A stretch of 64,000 bases of DNA from Saccharopolyspora rhizosphaerae (GCF_003931915.1 NZ_RSAA01000017.1:248001-312000); one strand, 5' to 3'; shown: positions 29,032-38,038, counted from the stretch's first letter. Program-made: numbers and translations. Notes: a model not told the origin generated them from the letters alone.

Positions 29032-30840
29032 GTGCGAGAGTTCAGCGCACCCGCCACTACGACAGTGGCAGAGGACGAGAACCTCACCGACATGGTGTGG
29101 GCCAACGCGGAGCGGTTCGGGAGCACCGTGAGCTTCCGGCGCCGGGTGGACGGCACCTGGGTCGACGTCACGGCCGCCGATTTCGCCGCGCAGGTCCTGG
29201 CCGTGGCCAAGGGCCTGGTCGCAGCCGGGTTGGAGCCCGGCGACCGGGTGGGGCTGATGTCTCGCACCCGCTACGAGTGGACGCTGCTGGACTTCGCGAT
29301 CTGGACGGTCGGTTGTGTCACCGTCCCGATCTACGAGACCTCCTCGGCCGACCAGGCCGAGTGGATCCTCACCGACTCCGGGGCAACGGCGATCTTCGTG
29401 GAGACCGACGCCCACCGCGCCGAGGTCGACAAGGTGATCGACCGGCTCTCCGAGGTCCGCCACGTGTGGCAGATCGAGGGTCCGACCAGCGGCGGCGCAG
29501 CAGGCGCGGTCGACGAGCTCACCGCCCTGGGCGCCGAGGTGTCCGACCAGCAGGTGCACGAGCGCCGCAAGGCGGTCAACGCCGAGAACCCCGCGACGCT
29601 CATCTACACCTCCGGGACCACCGGCCGCCCCAAGGGCTGCGTGCTGACCCACCGCAACGTGCTCGCCGAGGTGCGGGCCGACATCGACGCGTTCCCGCAG
29701 CTGGCCCAGCCGGGCAACTCGCTGCTGATGTTCCTGCCGATGGCGCACGTGCTGGCGCGCGCGATCACGGTCATGTGCGTCTACGGCAAGGTCACCCTCG
29801 GCCACACGCCCGACGTCAAGGACCTGGTCAACGACCTCGGCTCGTTCCGCCCGACCTTCGTGCTGGCGGTCCCGCGCGTGTTCGAGAAGGTCTACAACAC
29901 CGCGAAGCAGAAGGCGCACGGCGACGGCAAGGGCAAGATCTTCGACGCCGCCGAGGAGACGGCCGTCCAGTACTCCAAGGCGATGGACGCCGGCGGCGCC
30001 GGGCTGGGCCTCAAGGTCAAGCACGCGGTGTTCAACAAGCTCGTCTACGGCAAGCTGCGCGCCGCCCTCGGTGGCCGCTGCATCGCGGCGGTCTCCGGCG
30101 GTGCCCCGCTGGGCGAGCGGCTGGCCCACTTCTTCCGCGGTGTCGGCGTGCCGGTGCTGGAGGGCTACGGCCTGACCGAGACCACCGCGGCCGCGGCGGT
30201 CAACGTCGAGGACGGCTTCAAGGTCGGCACCGTCGGCCGGCCGCTGGCGGGCACCACGGTCCGCATCGCCGAGGACGGCGAGGTGCTCATCAAGGGCGAC
30301 GTGGTGTTCAAGGAGTACTGGAACAACCCGACCGCCACCAAGGAGTCCATCGAGGACGGCTGGTTCCACACCGGTGACCTGGGCTCGCTCGACGACGAGG
30401 GCTACCTGCGGATCACCGGCCGCAAGAAGGAGATCATCGTCACGGCCGGCGGCAAGAACGTCGCCCCGGCCGTGCTCGAGGACGCGCTGCGCGCCCACCC
30501 GCTGATCAGCCAGTGCATGGTGGTCGGCGACCAGAAGCCCTTCATCGGCGTGCTCATCACGCTGGACCCGGAGTTCGTGCCGTCCTGGCTGTCCAACCAC
30601 GGCCGGCCCGCCGACACGCCGATGTCCGAGCTGGTCAAGGACCCGGACCTGCGGGCCGAGGTGCAGGGTGCCGTCGACGAGGCCAACAAGGCGGTCTCGC
30701 GCGCGGAGGCGATCAAGCAGTTCCGCATCCTCACCGAGGACTTCACCGAGGCCTCCGGCGAGCTCACGCCGAGCATGAAGCTCAAGCGCAACAAGGTCGC
30801 GGAGAACCACGCGGCCGACATCGAGGCGATCTACTCCTGA
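29032..30840 (+). CDS. fadD15: Long-chain fatty-acid-CoA ligase (FadD15 type)
   Basis: A 602-residue AMP-forming ligase: P-loop LIYTSGTTGRPKGCVLTHRN, VLEGYGLTETTAAAAVN, and the hinge region GWFHTGDLGSLDDEGYLRITGRKKEII with catalytic lysine in the C-terminal domain (ELTPSMKLKRNKV). It activates long-chain fatty acids as acyl-AMP then acyl-CoA. GTG 29032 has GGAGG 7 nt upstream and is preferred to a TTG 21 bp earlier. Corresponds to Rv2187. A strong terminator follows at 30846. Confidence 0.93.
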   Translation: MREFSAPATTTVAEDENLTDMVWANAERFGSTVSFRRRVDGTWVDVTAADFAAQVLAVAKGLVAAGLEPGDRVGLMSRTRYEWTLLDFAIWTVGCVTVPIYETSSADQAEWILTDSGATAIFVETDAHRAEVDKVIDRLSEVRHVWQIEGPTSGGAAGAVDELTALGAEVSDQQVHERRKAVNAENPATLIYTSGTTGRPKGCVLTHRNVLAEVRADIDAFPQLAQPGNSLLMFLPMAHVLARAITVMCVYGKVTLGHTPDVKDLVNDLGSFRPTFVLAVPRVFEKVYNTAKQKAHGDGKGKIFDAAEETAVQYSKAMDAGGAGLGLKVKHAVFNKLVYGKLRAALGGRCIAAVSGGAPLGERLAHFFRGVGVPVLEGYGLTETTAAAAVNVEDGFKVGTVGRPLAGTTVRIAEDGEVLIKGDVVFKEYWNNPTATKESIEDGWFHTGDLGSLDDEGYLRITGRKKEIIVTAGGKNVAPAVLEDALRAHPLISQCMVVGDQKPFIGVLITLDPEFVPSWLSNHGRPADTPMSELVKDPDLRAEVQGAVDEANKAVSRAEAIKQFRILTEDFTEASGELTPSMKLKRNKVAENHAADIEAIYS

Positions 30841-30845
30841 TCCCC

Positions 30846-30883
30846 GGTACCGCCCGGGCGACCCGACTCGCCCGGGCGGTGCC
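30846..30883 (+). terminator. Terminator of fadD15
   Basis: A 16-bp stem (30846-30861 with 30868-30883, one G-T pair) and 6-nt loop, starting 6 bp after the fadD15 stop. Confidence 0.85.
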
Positions 30884-31019
30884 GACAGCAGGCCGCAGGA
30901 GCAGCTCCAGCGAGCCCGGAGCACGGCGGTGCGACGACCCGAACCGGGGTCGGAGCACCGCCGTCGTCGTCTCCAGGACGCTCCCGAAGCGGCGGCGGAG
31001 CCAGCTCCCGGCACCACGC

Positions 31020-31210
31020 AGGGCCTGTCGAACCTCGCGAGAACTTCGCCCCCGAAGCCCCCTCGAACCTCGCGAGAACTTCGACCCCTGAAGATCCCCG
31101 TCGAACTTCGCGCGAAGCCGACGTGGGGACCCGGGTGGCAACGCCGCAGGTCGTGAGCGGGTTCGGGGAGAGCGCGCCGGGACGCGCGTTCGACACGGCT
31201 CGCGGAGCGG
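31020..31210 (+). repeat. Dispersed intergenic repeat, copy R4, with CTCGCGAG module
   Basis: Two near-identical units TCGAACCTCGCGAGAACTTCG (about 31027 and 31061), each followed by CCC and GAAG, then a diverged TCGAACTTCGCGCGAAG, then GACGTGGGGACC and GCCGCAGGTCGTGAGCGGG, GAGAGCGCGCC and GGAGCGGCGTGCTGAGG. The palindromic units precede the core exactly as in R3. The remaining part of the 30.9-31.3 kb gap has no gene. Confidence 0.65.
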
Positions 31211-31300
31211 CGTGCTGAGGTCCGCCGAGCTGCTGGGCTCTCGGTTTGCGGGAGTTCCTGGTACCGGCACCGCCTGTTTGGAACGGTCCTCCGCAGGCGG

Positions 31301-32605
31301 TCAGCCGAGCGTGTGCGGGAGTGCCTGGCCCCAGGCCTGCAGCAACTGCGGCGAGGTGAGGCCGGTCGCCTCGTGCAGGGCGGTTTCAGCCTGGTCCGGG
31401 GTGGTCGACGCGGCGATGCGGCGGTAGAGCTCGGTGAGGCGCTCTTCCCCGATCCGCTGCGCCAGGTAGTGCACCACCGACCAGGACTGCTGGTAGGCGA
31501 GGTCGAGACGGCGTCCGGCCTGGTGGAACTCGGTGTTGGTGGGCAGCCGCAGCGGCGGACCCACCTCGCGGACCGAGCGGGCCAGGTCCGGCGCGATGTC
31601 CCGGGGTTCGAGCCCGCTCTTGCGGTAGCCGACGTAGTCCGGGAAGCCCTCCAGCATCCACATCGGAGCGCCGTCCGCGGTGACGGCGCGGGCCGCGACG
31701 TGGGTGATCTCGTGCCGCAGCACCACGCCCAGCGCGACGTCCGAGAGCTGATCGGCGGAGCGCGGGCTCAGCACGACGCGGGCTCCCTCCACCCGCCGGG
31801 TCCGGGTGTCCACCAGGTCCGCGATCGCCACCCCGGCGATCCCGTTGACCGCGAACTCCGGCCCGACCAGCGCCCGCATCTCCTCCGGCGTGGCGGGCAC
31901 CAGCACCCCCACGCGCTTCGCCCAGCCGCTCCCCCACACCTCGGTCACGTCGGCGACCGCCGAGTCCAGCTGGGCCGCAGCCTGTTCCACCGCGGTGGTG
32001 TCGTGGCCGACGACGATCCCGCGGTCGGTGCGCCGCACCTCGCAGGGCCCGAAGTGCCACGGGCCGCGCCAGGCGTCGGGCACGACGCCGGTGTCCTCGG
32101 CGAGGTACCAGGACGCTCCACGTCGGACGAACTGGTACCCCAGCGGGCGCTGGGTCGGGACCGAGTCGGCACCCGCCATGGCGTACCGCAGCACCACGCG
32201 GGAGGCCAGCACCTCGTCGGCGGCGGGAACCGGTGCGTGCGGCAGCGGAGCTCCGTCGAGGCGGAGCGCGAACTGGGTCAGCGGCACGGTCCGGAGGTTG
32301 CGGAACAGCTGCAGCTGCCGCTGCTGGAACTCGAGGGGCGCCTGCGGGTCCACAGTGGCCGCGAACGCCGCCTCGTCGTCGTCGCGGACGGCTTCCGCCC
32401 GCCGCGCCAGCAGCTCGCCCACGGCCGCCTCAGGGGCTGGCAGCCGTGCCGCCAGTCCGGCGTGCTCGGCCGGTGCCGGCGCGGGCGGCGGTTCGACCGG
32501 AGCCGGAGAAGGCAGGCCCACCAGCCCGAACCCGCCCAGCACCGCAGCCGCCGCGGCGAGCACCCACCAACCGCGTGCTTTCCCGGTCGAAGACACGGCT
32601 CGCAT
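31301..32605 (-). CDS. Secreted zinc peptidase (peptidase MA-like, HExxH)
   Basis: A 434-residue exported protein: an N-terminal signal/anchor (MRAVSSTGKARGWWVLAAAA continuing through a glycine-rich stretch), a proline-rich linker, an NTF2-like domain and the gluzincin motif VVLRHEITHVAARAV (HEITH), with a downstream MWMLEGFPDYVGYRKSG block holding the third ligand Glu. Such domains are predicted extracytoplasmic zinc peptidases. ATG 32605 is chosen because the signal sequence starts there; 25 more upstream codons are open. Convergent with fadD15 and separated from NlpC/P60 by a terminator. Likely acts in the cell wall or secretome. Confidence 0.82.
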   Translation of the reverse strand: MRAVSSTGKARGWWVLAAAAAVLGGFGLVGLPSPAPVEPPPAPAPAEHAGLAARLPAPEAAVGELLARRAEAVRDDDEAAFAATVDPQAPLEFQQRQLQLFRNLRTVPLTQFALRLDGAPLPHAPVPAADEVLASRVVLRYAMAGADSVPTQRPLGYQFVRRGASWYLAEDTGVVPDAWRGPWHFGPCEVRRTDRGIVVGHDTTAVEQAAAQLDSAVADVTEVWGSGWAKRVGVLVPATPEEMRALVGPEFAVNGIAGVAIADLVDTRTRRVEGARVVLSPRSADQLSDVALGVVLRHEITHVAARAVTADGAPMWMLEGFPDYVGYRKSGLEPRDIAPDLARSVREVGPPLRLPTNTEFHQAGRRLDLAYQQSWSVVHYLAQRIGEERLTELYRRIAASTTPDQAETALHEATGLTSPQLLQAWGQALPHTLG

Positions 32606-32653
32606 CGTAAGTCCGATCACCGGTCCGGTCGACGCAGCCCGGGGCCGGACGCA

Positions 32654-32691
32654 CTCCGGGGCCGGCACTCGTGAGAGCACCGGCCCCGGAG
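32654..32691. terminator. Terminator of the NlpC/P60 gene
   Basis: A 12-bp stem (32654-32665 with 32680-32691), 14-nt loop, placed 12 bp after the NlpC/P60 stop on the minus strand. Confidence 0.75.
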
Positions 32692-32703
32692 CACGACGGC
32701 GGG

Positions 32704-33750
32704 TCAGCCCGCGATGCGGCGCATCGAGGTGACGTCACCGATCTTCTTGTAGTCGGTCACCTTAACCACGTCACCTGAGGTCGGGGCGTGCACGGCCTTG
32801 CCGTTGCCGATGTACATCGACACGTGGCTGACCGGGCTGTAGTAGAAGATCAGGTCGCCCGGCTTGAGCTGGCTGGCCGACACCGACTTGCCCTCGCTGA
32901 CCTGGGTCTTGGTGGAACCCCCGATGCTCACGCCGGCCTGCTTGTAGGCCCACTGCATGAGGCCGGAGCAGTCGAAGCTGCTCGGGCCCTTGGCACCCCA
33001 GACGTAGGGCGAGCCCTGCTTGCTCAGCGCGGCGTTGACGGCCTTGACCGCAGCACCCGCACCGGCGATCGAGCCGACGCCGGTGTCGCCGTCCGAGATC
33101 AGCGAGTCGCGGTCGGTGCCGCTGAGCTCGGCGTAGCGCTCCTCGACCTTCTCGATCTGGTCCTTCATGGCCTTGTTCTTGGCCTTCAGGTCCTGGGACA
33201 GCCGGGCGGCGTCCTGCTCGGCCTGGGCGGCGCGGTTGCGCGCGTCCTTGGCGGTCCGCTCGGCCTCCTCGGCCTGGTGCGTGGCCGCGGCCAGCGCCTT
33301 GACCGCGTCGTTGTTGTCCTTGGCCAGCGCGTCCAGCGCCGAGGCGCGGTCCAGGAAGTCATCGGGGTTCTCGCTGACCAGCAGCGCGGAGAGCTTGTTC
33401 AGCCTCGCGCCCTGGTAGGAGGCGTGGGTGAGCTGGTCGACCTGGCCGCGGAACTTCTCTTCCTCGCCGCGGGCCTGGTTGGCGACCTGCTCGGCCTGGA
33501 CGGCCTGCGCCTCGGAACGAGCCAGTTCGGCCTTCTTGGCCTCGTGGTCGTCCTCGGCCTTCTTCATCTCCTCGGTGAGCTTCTCAGCTTCGTGCTGGAG
33601 CTCGCGGACCTGCTTGGCCGCGTCCGAGGCGTTGTTCGGGAGAGGCGGGTCCGCGAGAGCCGCACCGCCGGAGGTCATGCCAACGACCGCAGCGACCGCG
33701 GTTGCGGCCAGGGCGCCTCGCAATGATCGCTTGATTCCGTGCGACGCCAC
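32704..33750 (-). CDS. NlpC/P60 peptidoglycan endopeptidase with coiled coil (RipA-like)
   Basis: A secreted protein of about 348 residues: signal peptide (GIKRSLRGALAATAVAAVVG to ALADPP), a long alpha-helical coiled coil (about 45-235, rich in QAEQ/AKDARN heptads) and a C-terminal NlpC/P60 domain with the catalytic triad Cys in SSFDCSGLMQWAYKQAG and histidines in VSHVSMYIG and KAVHAPTSG. It should cut the D-Glu-meso-DAP peptide bond in septal peptidoglycan; the coiled coil can act as an autoinhibitory or FtsX-interacting segment. Matches Rv2190c. Start uncertain: GTG 33750 has AAGGAG 11 nt upstream, GTG 33759 has it 2 nt upstream. Confidence 0.9.
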   Translation of the reverse strand: MASHGIKRSLRGALAATAVAAVVGMTSGGAALADPPLPNNASDAAKQVRELQHEAEKLTEEMKKAEDDHEAKKAELARSEAQAVQAEQVANQARGEEEKFRGQVDQLTHASYQGARLNKLSALLVSENPDDFLDRASALDALAKDNNDAVKALAAATHQAEEAERTAKDARNRAAQAEQDAARLSQDLKAKNKAMKDQIEKVEERYAELSGTDRDSLISDGDTGVGSIAGAGAAVKAVNAALSKQGSPYVWGAKGPSSFDCSGLMQWAYKQAGVSIGGSTKTQVSEGKSVSASQLKPGDLIFYYSPVSHVSMYIGNGKAVHAPTSGDVVKVTDYKKIGDVTSMRRIAG

Positions 33751-34132
33751 GTCGCGCACAGCTCCTTCTGCGTCCAACCGCCTGACCGCGCGCGGAAACC
33801 CGCTCGCACGCGGCCCGGTTCCCCGACAAAACCGAATCAGCGGCGCCTCGCGTGTCGCCCGGTCTGGGCAACTGATCGGCACGAGGCCTCGAGTAGGTTA
33901 CGAAAGGTGAGGCGGAACGTCTATAAGCGGGTCCCGTTTTCTACTGAGCGCGACTGAATTCCCCTAACGGAGGAGAGTCACTTGCTCACGGTGACCGATC
34001 GTGCGAGGCCATCACCTGGACAAGTGACGACAACACGCCCACCTTCGGGTTGCGGAGCGTGCGGGGTGATCCCGCATGACCTCCGCCACGTGTCGGGAAG
34101 TCGCCAGGCGGCACCGCTGGAGCGACGAGCGG
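33751..34132. other. Upstream region of the NlpC/P60 gene
   Basis: No conserved gene. The minus strand here is the NlpC/P60 leader. A plus-strand GGAGGAG at about 33969 stands 6 nt before a TTG (33982), but the short frame that follows runs into the antisense of the NYN gene and resembles nothing known. Confidence 0.4.
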
Positions 34133-35494
34133 TCAGACCCTGTTCAGCCGCGCGAGCAACATCGCCGAGGACACCGCGTAGGCGCCGCGCCGCTGCACCG
34201 AGCTCACCACCGCGCGATCGGACGTGGCCACCACGACCTGCCGGCCCTCCGGCTCAGCGGCCACGAGGTCGCGGATCACGTCGTCGGCCTGCACCCCGGA
34301 CTCGCTGAACAGCACCCGCACGCCCCGAGGCCGGGAGGTGGGCACCGCCAGCACGTCCGCGCCGTCGAAGACGAGCGTGACCTCGGCTCCGGTGCGCGCG
34401 GCCAGCGCGGCGAGCTGGTGGGCGAGCCGGTCCCGCTGGTCGGCCAGCGGCAGCTCCGGGTAGCCGGTCTTGGTGACGTTGTAGCCGTCGACGAGGAGGT
34501 GCACCGCGGGCAGCGCCAGCAGCCGGTCCAGCGCGGCGAGGTCCGCGACTTCGCCGGCGATCGCGGTCTGCTCGCGGACCCGGCGCACCACGTCGGCGGG
34601 CCGCGGCCCGGAACCCGTGGCACCCAGCTCGCGGCGCAACCCACCGACCGCGCCTTCCAAGGTCTCCAGCAGCAGCGCCAGGCGGACCTCGTCCCCCTGC
34701 CGCGCCTCGCGGGCGCTCTCCCGCGCCACCTGGACCTCGGCGGCGGCGCGCTCGGCCCGCTGCCGCTCCTCCTGCGCGCGGGCGCGTTCGCGGTCGCGCT
34801 CGGCGGCGACCTCGGTGATCGCCGACTCCCGCTCCTGCTGCATCCGCGCCAGCTCGTCCTGCGCGGCCTCGGCCGCGTCCTTGGCCTCGCGCAGCCGCAT
34901 CCCCTGCTCCCGCAGGCGCTTCCGCAACCGCTCGGCTTCCTCGTTGCCCGCGGCCTGGTCCGCCGCTGCCCGGGCCTCGGCCAACTCGGCCTTGAGGCGC
35001 TCGACCTCGGCGGACAGCCGCTCGGCCTTCGCCGTCGCCGAGTCGCGTTCGGCCCGCAGCTGCCCCTGCTCGGTGCGGAAACCGATCAGCTCGACGTAGT
35101 GCGGAGCGGTCGGAGACCCCTGCAGCACCGCGGCGGCCCCGACGACGACCGGGTCCGGGTCCTGCAAGGACAACGCCTCCGGGCGGTGCTTGCGGCACCA
35201 GTCCAGCACCGCCGTGCGGAACACCGAGGAGTCGCGCAGCGCTCCGAGCAGCGCGGGCTGGCCGAGCTTGGCGCGCTTGGCCGGTGCGAACCGCACCACC
35301 GGGCGCAGCGCCGCGGGAACGTCGCTCGTGCGCATCGCGTCCAGCGCCCCCGCGGCCAGGTCGGCCAGCCGGGCGCGCAGCGGAGGCGGTAGGTCCTCGG
35401 TGTCGACAGGCGCAGCACCGGGAGTCTGCTGCGCACCGTCCACAGCGGACTCGTCCGGGGTGGGGCCGTCCGTCCCCGAGTTCGGTGTCGCCAT
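34133..35494 (-). CDS. NYN/PIN-like RNase domain protein with long coiled coil
   Basis: A 453-residue protein. The N-terminal third contains helical segments (PPPLRARLADLAAGALDAMR), residues about 145-275 form an uninterrupted charged coiled coil (many ERLSAEVERLK-type heptads), and the C-terminal part is a NYN domain (LPAVHLLVDGYNVTKTGYPE, TLVFDGADV, VRVLFSESGVQADDVIRDLV, VVVATSDRAVVSSVQRRGA) with the four acidic residues of YacP-type RNases. Probably cleaves RNA; target unknown. ATG 35494 has TAGCCT ending 6 nt upstream and is likely leaderless. Divergent from the DEDD nuclease gene with a 76-bp gap. Confidence 0.87.
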   Translation of the reverse strand: MATPNSGTDGPTPDESAVDGAQQTPGAAPVDTEDLPPPLRARLADLAAGALDAMRTSDVPAALRPVVRFAPAKRAKLGQPALLGALRDSSVFRTAVLDWCRKHRPEALSLQDPDPVVVGAAAVLQGSPTAPHYVELIGFRTEQGQLRAERDSATAKAERLSAEVERLKAELAEARAAADQAAGNEEAERLRKRLREQGMRLREAKDAAEAAQDELARMQQERESAITEVAAERDRERARAQEERQRAERAAAEVQVARESAREARQGDEVRLALLLETLEGAVGGLRRELGATGSGPRPADVVRRVREQTAIAGEVADLAALDRLLALPAVHLLVDGYNVTKTGYPELPLADQRDRLAHQLAALAARTGAEVTLVFDGADVLAVPTSRPRGVRVLFSESGVQADDVIRDLVAAEPEGRQVVVATSDRAVVSSVQRRGAYAVSSAMLLARLNRV

Positions 35495-35500
35495 CCCCAC

Positions 35501-35506
35501 AGGCTA
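35501..35506 (-). promoter_or_regulatory. Leaderless-type -10 box (TAGCCT) of the NYN gene
   Basis: On the minus strand TAGCCT ends 6 nt before the ATG at 35494. Confidence 0.6.
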
Positions 35507-35557
35507 ATCGCCACCGCCCGGAACACACGCACGCGCCGCGTTGTCGGTAGCGGGACG

Positions 35558-35563
35558 TAACGT
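35558..35563 (+). promoter_or_regulatory. Leaderless-type -10 box (TAACGT) of the DEDD/UvrC-like gene
   Basis: TAACGT ends 7 nt before the second of two adjacent ATGs (35571). Confidence 0.55.
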
Positions 35564-35570
35564 GCGGATG

Positions 35571-37286
35571 ATGTCCGCGCACCGCCAGCTGAGCTTCGAC
35601 GAGATCGCCGTCAACGACGAAATCCCGTTGCACGAGGCCACGTTCGTCGTGGTCGACCTGGAGACCACCGGTGGCGACCGGGAGGGTGACGCCGTCACCG
35701 AGATCGGTGCGGTGAAGGTCCGCGGCGGCGAGGTCTTCGGAGAGTTCGCGACGTTGGTGAACCCGGAGCGCGGCATCCCGCCGTCGGTGGTGTCGATCAC
35801 CGGCATCACCGAGGCGATGGTGCACGACGCACCGCTCTGGGACAGCGTGCTGCCCGCGTTCCTGGAGTTCTGCCAGGGCGCGGTGGTGGTCGCGCACAAC
35901 GCGCCGTTCGACATCGGGTTCCTCCGCGCCGGCTGCGAACGGCTCGGGCTGAGGTGGCCGAAGCCGCAGGTCGTTGACACCGTCCGGCTCGCCCGCCGCG
36001 TCCTGACCCGCGACGAGACGCCCAACCACAAGCTCGGCACGCTCGCCCGCGTCCTGGGCGCGCGCACCCAACCCGTGCACCGGGCCCTGGACGACGCCCG
36101 CGCGACCGTCGACGTGCTGCACTCGCTGCTGGAGCGCCTGGGCCCGCTCGGCGTGCGCACCCTGGAAGACCTGCTCGGTCACCTGCCCGACGTCACCCCG
36201 CAGCAGAAGCGCAAGCGCAACCTCGCCGACGCGCTGCCCAACTCCCCCGGCGTCTACCTCTTCCGCGGCCCACGCGACGAGGTCCTCTACGTCGGCACCG
36301 CCTCCGACCTGAGACGGCGGGTGCGGCAGTACTTCACGGCGGGCGAGCGCCGGTCGCGGATCAAGGAGATGGTCGGCATCTCCGAGCGGGTGGACCACGT
36401 GGAGTGCGCGCACCCGCTGGAGGCCGAGGTGCGGGAGCTGCGGTTGCTCGCGGCGCACCAGCCGCGCTACAACCGCCGCTCCAAGTTCCCGCAGCGCGCG
36501 TGGTGGGTGGTGCTCACCGACGAGGCGTTCCCGAGGCTGTCGATCGTGCGCACGCCCCGCGAGGACGCGCTCGGGCCGTTCGGGTCCCGCCACGCGGCGA
36601 GCGCGGCCGTCGAGGCGCTGCAGTCGGCCACCTTCGTGCGGCGCTGCACCGAGCGGATCTCCCCGCGCAAGCCCCTCCGCCCGTGCGCGCTGCACGAGCT
36701 CGGCCGGTGCGGAGCGCCGTGCGCCGGGTTGCAGAGCGCCGAGGAGTACGCACCCGAGGTGATCGCGATCCGGGACGTGATCCGCGGCCGCAGCGGCGAC
36801 CTGCTGGAGCGGCTGCACCTCGAGCTCCAGCGGCTGTCCGACACCGAGCGCTTCGAGGACGCCGCGGCCCACCGCGACCAGCTCGCCGGCCTCGTCCGCT
36901 CCTTGGACCGGGGCCAGCGGCTGTCCGCGCTCGCCGCCGTCCCCGAACTCGTCGCGGCCCGGCCCGACGGGCGCCGCGGCTGGCACCTCTCCGTCATCCG
37001 CCACGGCCGCCTCGCGTCCGCCGGCGTCGCCCGACGCGGCGTTCCACCGATGCCGGTGGTGGACGTGCTGCAGGCCGCGGCGGAAACGGTCGTCGACGGC
37101 CCGGGCCCGCTGCGCGGCGCCACCGCCGACGAGGTCCGGGTCGTCTACCGCTGGCTCACCACCGGAGGCACCCGCCTCGTCCGCACCCACTCCCCCTGGG
37201 GCGAGCCCGCCGGCGCCGCCGGCTCCTGGCGAGCCTGGCTCGACAAGGCCACCAGAGGCCGAACCCCCTACGCCGCCCTCGACTGA
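35571..37286 (+). CDS. DEDD exonuclease - GIY-YIG (UvrC-like) fusion protein
   Basis: A 571-residue protein with a DnaQ-like 3'-5' exonuclease domain (FVVVDLETTGGDREGDAVTE; VVAHNAPFDIGFLRAGCERL; HRALDDARATVDVL), then a GIY-YIG nuclease domain (LPNSPGVYLFRGPRDEVLYVGTASDLRRRV) and a UvrC-related cysteine-bearing region (LRPCALHELGRCGAPCAG). This pairing is known in actinobacteria as Rv2191 and mimics DNA polymerase proofreading joined to a Cho/UvrC incision module. Likely acts in DNA repair. The two ATGs (35568, 35571) make the start ambiguous; the leaderless spacing favours 35571. Confidence 0.9.
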   Translation: MSAHRQLSFDEIAVNDEIPLHEATFVVVDLETTGGDREGDAVTEIGAVKVRGGEVFGEFATLVNPERGIPPSVVSITGITEAMVHDAPLWDSVLPAFLEFCQGAVVVAHNAPFDIGFLRAGCERLGLRWPKPQVVDTVRLARRVLTRDETPNHKLGTLARVLGARTQPVHRALDDARATVDVLHSLLERLGPLGVRTLEDLLGHLPDVTPQQKRKRNLADALPNSPGVYLFRGPRDEVLYVGTASDLRRRVRQYFTAGERRSRIKEMVGISERVDHVECAHPLEAEVRELRLLAAHQPRYNRRSKFPQRAWWVVLTDEAFPRLSIVRTPREDALGPFGSRHAASAAVEALQSATFVRRCTERISPRKPLRPCALHELGRCGAPCAGLQSAEEYAPEVIAIRDVIRGRSGDLLERLHLELQRLSDTERFEDAAAHRDQLAGLVRSLDRGQRLSALAAVPELVAARPDGRRGWHLSVIRHGRLASAGVARRGVPPMPVVDVLQAAAETVVDGPGPLRGATADEVRVVYRWLTTGGTRLVRTHSPWGEPAGAAGSWRAWLDKATRGRTPYAALD

Positions 37287-37532
37287 CGCACCCGCGCACC
37301 CGGATACCGCGGTGATCGGTGCCGGGAACCGCGGTGTACCGGCCCTCCCGTCCGTCGGCGGAGGTGCTCCGGCGCCGGGTCGGCGGCTGCGGACGCAGCG
37401 TCGACGCGAGTGCCCGGCCGCGACCGACCGGGGCTGTGCTCTCCCGACTCGTCCGCCCTAGGTGGTGGGTCATCTCCGGGAACCGCGGCGCGCCCGAGCC
37501 GACGATCGGACGATCCGAACTGGACGGGTCGG

Positions 37533-37958
37533 TCAGACGATCATGTCGAAGGCTGCGTTGATCTTGGTGGGGCGGAGGCGGACGACGACCTCGCCGGGGA
37601 CGCCGTTGCGGCGGCCGAACTCCTCGGCCTCGTCCGGGCCCACGTAGCGCGCTGCGATCCGCGTGGCCGTGTCGAGGAGGTCCTGCGGGTCTTCGGAGAT
37701 CTCCGCCGTGCCCTGCACCTGGACGAAGCCGAACGGGGGCTCGGGCAGGTCGACGCAGAGCGTCAGCCTCGGGTCGCGGAGGATCGACCTGCCCTTGGCG
37801 GAGGCCTTGCCGGTGTTGAACACCAGCACGTCGTCGTCGACGACGAACCACACCGGCGCCACGAGCGGACGCCCGTCGGAGGAGGTGTACCCGACCAGCC
37901 CGGTGCGGGTGCCTTGGGAGAGGAACTCGCGCACCTTCGGGTCCTGCAGCGTAGCCAT
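37533..37958 (-). CDS. PPOX-class F420-dependent protein
   Basis: A 141-residue split-barrel protein (KVREFLSQGTRTGLVGYTSS, DGRPLVAPVWFVVDDDVLVF, GKASAKGRSILRDPRLTLCVD, PTKINAAFDMIV). Third member of this family in the window. Probably binds F420 or FMN; substrate unknown. ATG 37958 has TAGCGT ending 7 nt before it. It lies downstream of the qcr operon terminator and is convergent with the DEDD gene. Confidence 0.82.
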   Translation of the reverse strand: MATLQDPKVREFLSQGTRTGLVGYTSSDGRPLVAPVWFVVDDDVLVFNTGKASAKGRSILRDPRLTLCVDLPEPPFGFVQVQGTAEISEDPQDLLDTATRIAARYVGPDEAEEFGRRNGVPGEVVVRLRPTKINAAFDMIV

Positions 37959-37965
37959 GCCCAGG

Positions 37966-37971
37966 ACGCTA
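37966..37971 (-). promoter_or_regulatory. Leaderless-type -10 box (TAGCGT) of the PPOX gene
   Basis: On the minus strand TAGCGT ends 7 nt before the ATG at 37958, the same box and spacing as the DUF885 gene. Confidence 0.65.
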
Positions 37972-38001
37972 CCGACCGTCGACAGCCCGCGCCGAGACGC
38001 A

Positions 38002-38038
38002 GAACGGCCCGGCACCCGCTCGGGGTACCGGGCCGTTC
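38002..38038. terminator. Terminator of the ctaE-qcrCAB operon
   Basis: An 11-bp stem (38002-38012 with 38028-38038) and 15-nt loop, 12 bp after the qcrB stop on the minus strand. Confidence 0.75.

Noticed and set aside
33760-33900. ydaO (cyclic-di-AMP) riboswitch upstream of the NlpC/P60 gene
   Set aside because: A GGGGAACC stretch fits one conserved block and such genes are frequent targets, but I could not find the other blocks of the motif. A covariance-model search would decide it.
34254-37190. Minus-strand open frame of nearly 1,000 codons opposite the DEDD/UvrC-like gene and part of the NYN gene
   Set aside because: No protein family and strongly biased composition; both true genes are well supported in other frames.
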